Shown piece after piece: positions 1 through 6,455 of a stretch of 35,700 bases of DNA. Location: positions 1 through 35,700 of the forward strand of contig JAJEGW010000129.1 of NCBI GenBank assembly GCA_022819605.1, written 5' to 3'. This DNA comes from Silicimonas sp. Lineage in GTDB: Bacteria > Pseudomonadota > Alphaproteobacteria > Rhodobacterales > Rhodobacteraceae. The notes under the pieces are model-generated. The model ran no database searches. It was given only the letters and a program-made list of their open reading frames with translations, and was not told where the DNA came from. Positions within the stretch are counted from its first letter, which is position 1; each line of letters opens with the position of its first letter. A program made the translations under genes and the position numbers.

Positions 1-4
1 GGGC

Positions 5-65
5 GCGTTCCCGTTCCCGTTCCGGCGCAATCCCTAGGAGTTGGCGGGAACGGGAACGGGAACGC
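5..65. repeat. Perfect 19-bp inverted repeat made of hexamer units
   Basis: Positions 5-23 and 47-65 are exact reverse complements, separated by a 23-base loop. Each arm consists of about three copies of a TTCCCG/CGGGAA hexamer, so the element is both an inverted and a short tandem repeat. There is no T-run after either arm, so it does not look like an intrinsic terminator. It lies about 55 bases before the start of a decayed toprim-type gene. It could be a protein-binding site, a recombination site or a cruciform; the sequence does not decide. Confidence 0.75.
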
Positions 66-119
66 AAGGCCCCGAACGCCCGACCGCGTCGCGCCATCCC
101 CTGCGGGCAACCGTCGCCC

Positions 120-1001
120 ATGATCCGGCTTTGGGACGATCGGCACCTCGACGAGATCCGCAGCCAGCCGCTCGAACCCCTTGCCGAGCGCCTCGGCTAT
201 CGCAGGGACCCCCGCGACCCTCGCCGCTGGAAGTGCGCCGGCTCCGTCATCAGCATCAACGGTCCCCGCTGGTTCGACCACGTCGCGCTGTCCGGCGGCG
301 GCGGTGCCATTGATCTCGTCATGCATGCCCGCCGCTGCGGCTTCGCCGATGCCGTCACGCTCCTGGCCGGAAGCGCCGGGACGTCCGGACCGCGGATCCC
401 GCCGTAGTGCGAGGCGGCCTGGGCCAGGGTGCGCCACCACCTCACCGAAACCAGAGGCCTGCCGGCCCAATGCGTCGACGCCTGCCGACGGCGCGGCCTC
501 GTTGCCGCCGACGCGCGGAAACGCGGTCTTCGCGTGCACCGACGCCGGACGAAACGTCACCGGCGCAGAGGTCGTCGGCACCGTCAAGACGACAGACGGA
601 AAGCGCTGCCGGTCGATGGTGCGCGGCACGCGCAAGGCCGCAGGAAGCTTCTGGCTGCCCGTGGACCGGTCTCCGATGGACACCGTCATCCTGACCGAGA
701 GCGCGATCGACGCCATCTCCGCCTGGAGCATCGAGCCTGTCGCCGGCCCGGAACCGTGATCCTGTCAACCGCCGGCGTCGCGCGGCGCCTCCCGAGATGG
801 GCCGAGGCCTGGACGCCGAAGCGCATCCTGGTCGCGTTCTATGCCGATCCCGCCGGAGACCGTGCCGCCGAACGCCTCGTCAGCGAAGACCGGCGAGCGC
901 GCCGCATGCGGCCTCCGGACGGCCACGAGGAATGGAACGCAGTCCTCAAGGCACGCGCCGCAGCCTTCCCTTCCAAGCAGCCTGGAATGATCGTGCCGTG
1001 A
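120..1001 (+). pseudogene. Broken DUF3991/toprim-domain protein
   Basis: The pieces add up to a DUF3991-plus-toprim protein, a primase-like family carried by alphaproteobacterial plasmids and integrative conjugative elements. The N-terminal zinc-ribbon-like part (120-404) contains the WFDHVALSGGGGAIDLV segment. It ends at an in-frame TAG at 405-407, after which homologous sequence resumes in the same frame (RHHLTETRGLPAQCVDACRR). The frame then shifts near 520 into the segment with NAVFACTD and the toprim motif ESAIDAIS, and shifts back near 740 into STAGVARRLP and YADPAGDRAAERL. One stop and two frameshifts make it a pseudogene. No ribosome binding site is evident at the ATG at 120. Together with the DUF2285 and HTH remnants elsewhere, it suggests decay of an integrated conjugative element. 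Confidence 0.8.
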
Positions 1002-1363
1002 GCGGGCGTTCCACGCCAACGGCCATCAAATAAGGCGATCAAGGCACCATCGATTAGCGTGAAGACGCTCCACGCTTGCGAGAAACCGCGCCTCGACCGC
1101 ACTCTCGCCAAGCTGCATCGCAAGTCCCGATTCCTCGGCTTCCAACTGGTCCAGCCCGCCGAAGATCGGGAAGTGCCCGAGGATTGGTGGGGACGGCTTG
1201 GGCGGCCGTTACTCGATGGAGATCATTCACGTGTTGTTAGAGAATGATCCAACGCATCAGACTTTGCTGTCTTCGCATTCTTCCGCTTCCGTCAGCATCC
1301 GCGTTCGAATCCGCAATCGAAACGTGCCCCGTTCACAAACAGTCGAACTTCGGGAGAGGGCGG
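1002..1363. other. Intergenic stretch with an 8-bp hairpin
   Basis: No gene is supported here. A short open frame at 1059-1247 has no recognisable family. GATCATTC at 1221-1228 is mirrored by GAATGATC at 1242-1249 (perfect 8-bp stem, 13-base loop) without a U-run, so it is a weak structural element only. Confidence 0.5.
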
Positions 1364-1714
1364 TCACGCGCCTTGCCGCGATTTCTTGTCGAAGAATACT
1401 AGCAAGGCGCCAACGACCGCCTGTGCCGCAAAGACCATCGCAAACTGGGCATCAAGAAGCGACGCGGCAATGGCGCAGAGAATCAGGGGAACAGCTGCAT
1501 ACGTTCCCTTCACTTTGGTGGTGATGGCCACGACACCCAACGCGGCAATCGCAACGAAGAAGGCAACCGACCCCCATAGTGTCCCCAGAACCTCGGTCGC
1601 GTAACTGAATTCCATGAACTCTTCGCTGAGTGAAAGCCTGACGGCTTCATATCCTCGGTGGATCGCACCGGAAATGCCCGCCAGGATCGCAACGACACCT
1701 CCGGCGTTCCTCAT
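1364..1714 (-). CDS. Small multi-pass membrane protein, paralogue of the next gene
   Basis: A 116-residue protein of unknown function. The start is the ATG complementary to 1712-1714, preceded by a GGGAGG ribosome binding site six bases upstream; an upstream extension to 1846 is open but not hydrophobic and has no comparable site. Four hydrophobic stretches (about residues 3-17, 43-65, 72-88 and 92-108) predict an inner-membrane protein. It shares a layout with the protein encoded at 1919-2284. Both start with an R/K-rich tip and a GG-V/I-VAI-AG segment, have a P/L-LILCA segment before the last helices, and end in an AQ-VVGA-L/F helix with a charged tail. They look like a tandem duplication. 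The similarity supports a real gene but gives no function. Confidence 0.75.
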   Translation of the reverse strand: MRNAGGVVAILAGISGAIHRGYEAVRLSLSEEFMEFSYATEVLGTLWGSVAFFVAIAALGVVAITTKVKGTYAAVPLILCAIAASLLDAQFAMVFAAQAVVGALLVFFDKKSRQGA

Positions 1715-1918
1715 GAATGCCTCCCGTGCCTGAACGAAAGCGGATCGTTCGAATGCGGCGGCAACAGAGGAGATTTCCCGGCTGGAAAGACAGGATGCTC
1801 CGCAATGCGGGAACTTCTCGCACTGCGGGCTCTGCTGAATCTCCACGTCTTTCCCCCCGCATGGCAGTTCGTTCGCCGGGTGCGGCGAGGTTTGGCCAAG
1901 AGCCCGAGGCGATGGTTG

Positions 1919-2284
1919 TCAGCCATCTTGCGGCGTTTCCTTTTCGAGGAGCAAGAAGATTGCGCCGACCACGACCTGCGCCATGAGAAGGACGAACGGC
2001 AACCAGAAATAAAACGCCGATCCGGCGACGGCACACAGGATCAAGAGAAGACCATGCAGGCGCTCTCTGCCAGTGACCACTTCGCTGTTTTTGACCGCCT
2101 TTGCGCCCAGCACCATTACCGCGATGCAAAGACCGAAGCCAACCGTTCCGAACAGCACGATCGCGATCCCGGCATTGCCGCCGGCAAACACTGCAACTAT
2201 CAGTGAAGTGAATATTCCGGCCGCAACAAAGACAAGTCCCGCCGCTCCGGCCACAATGGCCACGATTCCGCCGATTTTTTTCAC
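1919..2284 (-). CDS. Small multi-pass membrane protein, tandem paralogue
   Basis: A 121-residue hydrophobic protein that starts with GTG (complement of 2282-2284), preceded by a GGAGG ribosome binding site. Predicted helices lie at about residues 4-34, 36-60, 78-92 and 94-113, with a basic patch between helices two and three (AKAVKNSEVVTGRERLHG). It resembles the 116-residue protein encoded downstream at 1364-1714 in the N-terminal Gly/Ala helix, the LILCAVA segment and the C-terminal MAQVVVGAIFLLLEK segment. Both genes are on the minus strand about 200 bp apart and could be co-transcribed. No enzyme motif is visible and I do not recognise a characterised family. Confidence 0.78.
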   Translation of the reverse strand: MKKIGGIVAIVAGAAGLVFVAAGIFTSLIVAVFAGGNAGIAIVLFGTVGFGLCIAVMVLGAKAVKNSEVVTGRERLHGLLLILCAVAGSAFYFWLPFVLLMAQVVVGAIFLLLEKETPQDG

Positions 2285-2958
2285 CGCGCCTCCTCAGCAG
2301 TCACCGCACTGGAACAGGATGCCTTGGATTGGATCCGACTGTACAGTCCCACACTATGCGCGACTCTGGCAAGTCGAGAAACGGCCGCAATCCGCAGCCG
2401 CAAGAGCGAATTTAACCCGTTCGCCGAGACCGTCGCTAATCGAGAAGCGGCCGCTTGATCGGGGCGGTTCTGAACGTCGGGAGAAGGCGGCAGGTCCTGA
2501 AGGCGATAGAACTTTGAGTTTCAGGCGTGCAAAACATGTTGGTTGATTCGAATTCTTACGGACTTCACTCGGGCGCGCCGTCACGCAGGAGATTGTTCAA
2601 GCGCCCGCAAGGGCGACCGGTTCTCAGCGGGCGAACCGGCTCGAACGTGCCCGATGCCGATCGGCAACTGCCCGGCGAGATCTGCGGCCAGGCGTTCAAC
2701 CCGGGTTCGGAATGTCGCACGAACGGTTCCGGCGGGCAGCTGGTGGGAAGAGCGTCCGATCCGTGGCCCGCATCGCGAACGGACCCGGGAAAGCGCACTG
2801 ATTCACCTGCTCGAGTGCGGGAAGCAGACAAGTGAAAGATGCCGAGTTCTCACGCGAAAAATGCGTGATGGTGCGGCAGCGCTTCATTTGGAAGCCGAAC
2901 CCAACCGAACTTCGTCGCCCGCATTGGATCATGCCAGACCCGGAAGGAATTTTTTGCC
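2285..2958. other. Intergenic, no gene supported
   Basis: About 670 bases between two divergent genes, a membrane-protein gene on the minus strand and another on the plus strand. Open frames here are short, overlap each other on both strands and match no family I know. Promoters for both flanking genes must lie here, but I see no convincing -35/-10 pair. Confidence 0.5.
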
Positions 2959-3729
2959 ATGACGAATGAAATCATGAAACTTCGGAACATTGCCGCCATC
3001 GCGGTGCCTGCAAGCCTGGCGTTTTCCTATTTCTACGACATGGGGACTTTCAATGCGCTCGGAATCCCGCTTTCGCAGACACCGATCGGGGTGACGGATC
3101 ATCTTCAAGGCTGGCTGGTCTGGATTCCCCTGGCGTTGCTGACTTTGGGCGTTCCATGTCTCCTGGTGTTTCTGGCCGGTGGAACGAAAGGACCTGAACG
3201 ATCGGAAGCTGTGGCGCCAGCTTCCTCACCGAATTCGTCCGGCTGGAACGGAACGTGGAATGTCATGGGAATCCTCCTGCCTGCGCTCGCCGGGGCCATG
3301 GCCATCGTTGCATCGGAATTCGGGCGGCCGTTCTTCATTGCCTTGACTGCGGCGTACCTTTGGATTTTGCTGATCCGTTTCAATAGCGTCCGAGGCGCCC
3401 GTTCGAGGCTCAGCTTGTCGAGAGGCGTCCTTGCTGGCGTGCCAGCCGTCCTGGCCGTCGCATTCGGACTGGGGTGGCAGGCCGCCCGCCACGAGGTTAA
3501 GCGCATTGATCCTACCCATCGCGTCTACATTCCAGCCGCCGGCAACGACGCAACTGACGAAGATCTGCGCGTCGTTCGACTGTTCGAGAACTGGATGCTG
3601 GTCCTGGATGCGGATGACGCTGTCGTCTGGATGAGCCTGAGCCCAGACGCGAAACTTCGACAACTGCGATACGACGATCCCCTTGCAGGGCTGTTCTGCA
3701 CGATCGGCGTCCATTGCGCGGCGAATTGA
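2959..3729 (+). CDS. Multi-pass membrane protein of unknown function
   Basis: A 256-residue protein with about five hydrophobic segments (roughly residues 10-26, 52-73, 101-118, 125-140 and 156-173) and a soluble C-terminal part of about 80 residues (from WQAARHEVKR on). ATG at 2959 is preceded by GGAAGGAA; a second ATG five codons on is an alternative start. The C-terminal part reads like a small folded domain (VYIPAAGND, LRVVRLFENWMLVLD) on one side of the membrane. No catalytic motif or known family is visible. It stands alone, with non-coding DNA on both sides. Confidence 0.75.
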   Translation: MTNEIMKLRNIAAIAVPASLAFSYFYDMGTFNALGIPLSQTPIGVTDHLQGWLVWIPLALLTLGVPCLLVFLAGGTKGPERSEAVAPASSPNSSGWNGTWNVMGILLPALAGAMAIVASEFGRPFFIALTAAYLWILLIRFNSVRGARSRLSLSRGVLAGVPAVLAVAFGLGWQAARHEVKRIDPTHRVYIPAAGNDATDEDLRVVRLFENWMLVLDADDAVVWMSLSPDAKLRQLRYDDPLAGLFCTIGVHCAAN

Positions 3730-4446
3730 ACGGCCGTGCCGTGAATCTTGCTTGCCCGGAGCGGTGATGCACGGCAGCAGCGACATCCGCGCGGTTTCTA
3801 GGGGCGGACGGGCATGCTGAGGCGCAGGCGCTCCCGGATCGACGCCTTGCTGGTGACATGGCACGTCGGAATCGCCGGCGCGCACGGTCGCCGGTCACGC
3901 GTGGCGTTTCGGTTTCGGGGTCATCAGGCAATCTTGCGCTGCCATTCCGCAAGACTTTCAGTTTCAACGGCGTATAGTTTTTTTGATTCTGGAGGCTGAA
4001 ACCCAACGCGCGCATCTTTTCGGGCGAATTCGTGCGGGCCGTGGAGGGCATCCAGTCGCGTCGGTGCCCGAAGGGCCTGACGTCGATGGCTGGTTGCTGC
4101 GAGACTCGGGAACGCGCGGATCCACGGCGCCAATGACGAGTGAATCTTTCACGAGCCCTGGGTCAGTCTTGAACGGACTTGACACGGTTGCCGGGGACGC
4201 GGCGGCGGTCCGGTCTTCCACCGGTGCGGCAACCGGGTGCGGTATCGCCGGGCGGACCTGAATGCCCGGGCGCGGGAGCGCAGGGCGGGCACGACGGCGG
4301 AAGCGGACCGGCTGAGGGCGGCGTGACGGGGTAGGCGTTCGGCTCCCTGGACTTCCCCGTCGGGATCCAGACAAAGTCGAATCGCCGGCGTTCGGTATCG
4401 CATTCACATCCAGTGGCGAGATCCGCCAGCGACAAGGAGCGAGATC
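3730..4446. other. Intergenic, no gene supported
   Basis: About 715 bases with only short overlapping open frames on both strands. Nothing recognisable as RNA or protein. The last bases carry the ribosome binding site (AAGGAG, 4434-4439) of the small gene that follows. A TTGACA at 4179-4184 has no matching -10 and was not taken as a promoter. Confidence 0.5.
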
Positions 4447-4563
4447 ATGAACCACCGCCGCGTTTGCAATGTCTTCGTTGCACTTGCCGCGCTTGGCATC
4501 GGCGCAGCAGGTGCGGCATCGGTCTACGCCGGTTTCCCCTGCAGCGGAATCAACTGTCCGTAG
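4447..4563 (+). CDS. 38-residue exported Cys-containing peptide
   Basis: A short gene with a strong ribosome binding site (AAGGAG, 7 bases before the ATG). It encodes a basic N-terminus (MNHRR), a hydrophobic Ala/Leu/Gly/Val core (about residues 9-25), a likely signal-peptidase site after SVYA, and a mature part of about ten residues, GFPCSGINCP, with two cysteines. The architecture is that of a secreted or periplasmic micro-peptide that could form a Cys-Cys loop. A two-hairpin terminator follows at 4746-4805, so it probably has its own transcript. The LuxR-type regulator and giant autotransporter lie immediately downstream. I do not recognise a family; a signalling or accessory role is inference from position only. 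Confidence 0.6.
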   Translation: MNHRRVCNVFVALAALGIGAAGAASVYAGFPCSGINCP

Positions 4564-4745
4564 CGATCCGATCGCGGGCGAGACCGCGTGCGCCGGTCAG
4601 GTGTTCGCAGCTCGCGGCAAGCATCTGGCTCCGACGCCTGCAGAAGGAGTGGCGGCAGAACCCTCGACCAGTGGCGTCATTCCCCGCTGTCGCCGCGTCA
4701 TCGCGCAAGTCCCGGGCGATGAATCGCGAGCGATGGGGAGACCGG

Positions 4746-4805
4746 CCGCCCGGCATCGACGCCGGGCGGGAGCCGCAAACGCACGTTCGGGCGGCTTCTT
4801 TTTTT
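4746..4805 (+). terminator. Tandem-hairpin intrinsic terminator
   Basis: First hairpin: CCGCCCGGC (4746-4754) and GCCGGGCGG (4761-4769), a perfect 9-bp stem with a 6-base loop. Second hairpin: AGCCGC (4771-4776) and GCGGCT (4791-4796), followed by a T-rich run to 4805. This is a rho-independent terminator on the plus strand. It probably ends the transcript of the 38-residue peptide and separates it from the LuxR gene. Confidence 0.8.
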
Positions 4806-4922
4806 CACCCCCGCATTTCGCGATACCTACCATTTGGCAGGATGGCGGCGCCCGGCGTTTTGCCGTTAGGTTGTGCTTCGGGCTCACGCAGCCAGGAACA
4901 GACCATTGGGGAACGAGGCGGC

Positions 4923-6077
4923 ATGAAACCGGACGACGATTTCGAGCGCATCCTTGCGGCGCTGTACGAGGCCGCCCTTGACGACACCCGCTGGTCCGCC
5001 GCCACGTGCATGATCGAGGAAGCTCTCGACGCTTCCGGCACCGCCATGGGCGTCGTCGAAGTGGGGGACGACGACGTGCTGAACGCGCGCGTCCATTTCG
5101 CCCGCTTTCTCCGGCGCGGCGAAAGCGTCCATGACCTGATGCACGAGTATTTCACCGTCTACCACCCGATCGACGAGGCGATGCCCCGTGCCAGGCGGCT
5201 TCCCCACGCCCGGCTGGTCCACGTCCGCGAACTCTACACCGAAGACGAGCTGAAGACGTCGGTGGCCTACAACGAGGGGCTGGCCCGACTCGGAGGCCAG
5301 AACGGCCTGCAGACGCAAATGCGCGGGCCGGACGGAACGCGCATTGCCTGGGCCATCAGCGACACCGACCGCAGCCGCGTCTGGGAGTCCGGCCAGATCC
5401 GGTTCATGGAGCGCCTGCTGCCGCACATCCACCGGTCCGTCGTCATCCGCCATGCGCTGGCGGCGGCCGAGGCGCTGGGCACAGGGCTGGCGGGCCTGCT
5501 GGACAACGACCGCATCGGCGTGGTGCAGATCGACCGCGGCGGGCGGGTGCTGGAGGCCAACGTGCTGGCGCTGGAGATCCTGCGCCGCGGCGACGGGCTG
5601 GTCGAGGGCGACGGGACCCTGGACGCCGTGCTGCCGGCGGACCGCAGCCGCCTGCGCCGGCTGCTGGCGCGCGCGCTGCCGGATTTCCTGGGCGAGGCCC
5701 CGAGCGGCGGCTCGATGACGGTCCAGCGCCCGTCGGGGCGGACGCGGCTGGGGCTGCACGTCATGCCGGTAGGCGACGCGGCGGCGGATTTCGGGGGGCG
5801 CCGGGTGGCGGTGCTGGTGCTGCTGGTCGATCCGGCACACCGTCCGCCGATCAACGCGCAGCGGGTGGCGGTGACGCTCGGCCTGACGGCGTCGGAGGGC
5901 CGGATGGCGGCGCTGCTGGCCGAGGGGCTGAAGATTGGCGAGATCGCCGCGGATCAGGGCTGGAGCGAGGACTACGTGCGCTGGATGACCAAGCAGGTCT
6001 ACCGGAAGCTTGGCGTTTCGGGGCAGGTCGCCCTGGTGCGGCGGGTCCTCACGGTGGACGCCCTGCCGCGGCGCTGA
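4923..6077 (+). CDS. LuxR-family (HTH) transcriptional regulator with PAS-like middle domain
   Basis: A 384-residue regulator. The C-terminus (about residues 312-375) is a LuxR-type helix-turn-helix: LTASEGRMAALLAEGLKIGEIA, then an EDYVRWMTKQVYRKLGV recognition region. The middle (about 188-265: NDRIGVVQIDRGGRVLEANV) looks like a PAS fold. The N-terminal 170 residues (LYEAALDDTRWSAA to WESGQIRFMERLLPHIHRS) match the sensor part common in this alphaproteobacterial LuxR subgroup. ATG at 4923 was chosen because the open frame further upstream runs through the terminator at 4746-4805 and the small peptide gene; a weak GAGGCGG precedes it. It lies directly upstream of the giant autotransporter in the same direction, so control of that gene is plausible but inferred. 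No autoinducer-binding domain is evident, so the input signal is unknown. Confidence 0.88.
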   Translation: MKPDDDFERILAALYEAALDDTRWSAATCMIEEALDASGTAMGVVEVGDDDVLNARVHFARFLRRGESVHDLMHEYFTVYHPIDEAMPRARRLPHARLVHVRELYTEDELKTSVAYNEGLARLGGQNGLQTQMRGPDGTRIAWAISDTDRSRVWESGQIRFMERLLPHIHRSVVIRHALAAAEALGTGLAGLLDNDRIGVVQIDRGGRVLEANVLALEILRRGDGLVEGDGTLDAVLPADRSRLRRLLARALPDFLGEAPSGGSMTVQRPSGRTRLGLHVMPVGDAAADFGGRRVAVLVLLVDPAHRPPINAQRVAVTLGLTASEGRMAALLAEGLKIGEIAADQGWSEDYVRWMTKQVYRKLGVSGQVALVRRVLTVDALPRR

Positions 6078-6083
6078 CGGTCT

Positions 6084-6111
6084 GCGGGCAGCCGGCGCCA
6101 CCTCTGCCCGC
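6084..6111 (+). terminator. Possible hairpin after the LuxR gene
   Basis: GCGGGCAG (6084-6091) pairs perfectly with CTGCCCGC (6104-6111) across a 12-base loop, seven bases after the LuxR stop codon. There is no U-run, so it may only be a weak or factor-assisted terminator or a 3'-end stabiliser. Confidence 0.4.
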
Positions 6112-6271
6112 GCCGCCTTCACCGGCCCTCAAACCGGGGTTCGGCACCTCCCGAGTGGGAGAGCTTTACAGGCTCCCTAGCCCGATTACGCTTCATTCCG
6201 AGCAGATGACCGTCGCGGTTCAGACGGACCCTCTCGCGTCGGCCTGCGCGGTGTAACGGAGGAGTGGATCA

Positions 6272-6451
6272 ATGGGTTTGTTTCCTGGCCGGAGCCGTGG
6301 ACTCGTCGTCGACTGTCGTGGTATAATTAAGCCGAGCCGAGCCGAGCCGAGCCGAGCCGAGCCGAGCCGAGCCGAGCCGAGCCGAGCCGAGCCATCCTTA
6401 TGTCTTCACGCCGGGCGCTTTCCTCCGGCGCCTCTTGCGGCGCGGGGCTGA
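6272..6451 (+). CDS. Leader reading frame crossing the GCCGA repeat (phase-variable start candidate)
   Basis: The ATG at 6272 has the best ribosome binding site of the locus (GGAGGAG at 6258-6264, 7-base spacing). The frame reads MGLFPGRSRGLVVDCRGIIK, then enters the GCCGA tract, where it encodes PSRAE pentapeptides, and stops at TGA 6449-6451 after 59 codons. With the present 12 repeat copies this frame is out of phase with the autotransporter. Adding one copy or removing two would join this ATG to the autotransporter frame, which has no stop between the tract and the signal peptide. With 11 copies the frame would stop at 6499-6501. It may be the true start of the autotransporter in an off configuration, or a leader peptide whose stop is coupled to the ATG at 6456. 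Both are inference. Confidence 0.5.
   Translation: MGLFPGRSRGLVVDCRGIIKPSRAEPSRAEPSRAEPSRAEPSLCLHAGRFPPAPLAARG
6298..6327 (+). promoter_or_regulatory. Promoter candidate with consensus -10
   Basis: TATAAT at 6322-6327 is a perfect -10 hexamer in otherwise GC-rich DNA, with TGGACT at 6298-6303 as a 4/6 -35 at 18-bp spacing. A transcript from here would start around 6333-6336, inside the pentamer repeat, and would lack the upstream ATG at 6272. It would then have to use an internal start such as ATG 6456. The element also overlaps codons of the leader frame, so chance occurrence is possible. Confidence 0.45.
6331..6393 (+). repeat. Pentanucleotide microsatellite (GCCGA)12 plus GCC
   Basis: Twelve exact, uninterrupted copies of GCCGA followed by a partial copy, directly before the giant autotransporter gene. 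Because five is not a multiple of three, each gain or loss of a unit changes the reading frame downstream. The tract has no stop codon in any frame and encodes repeating PSRAE residues. Uninterrupted short tandem repeats of this length are hypermutable by slipped-strand mispairing, and in other bacteria they mark phase-variable surface genes. Confidence 0.95.
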
Positions 6452-6455
6452 GGCC

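Noticed and set aside
1295-1325. A GTTCGAATC sequence resembling a tRNA T-loop
   Set aside because: The flanking bases do not form a T-stem and no acceptor or anticodon arms can be built around it.
2505-4000. Similar short phrases near 2515 and 3955 (ACTTT-AGTTTCA) as a possible repeat
   Set aside because: The match is only about a dozen bases and does not extend, so chance is sufficient.
4413-4922. N-terminal extension of the LuxR gene by about 170 codons
   Set aside because: It would run through the small peptide gene and a clear intrinsic terminator, has non-protein-like composition, and family members start near the 4923 ATG.
6331-6393. GCCGA tract as a CRISPR-like or iteron array
   Set aside because: Units are contiguous five-base copies without spacers; a microsatellite is the simpler reading.
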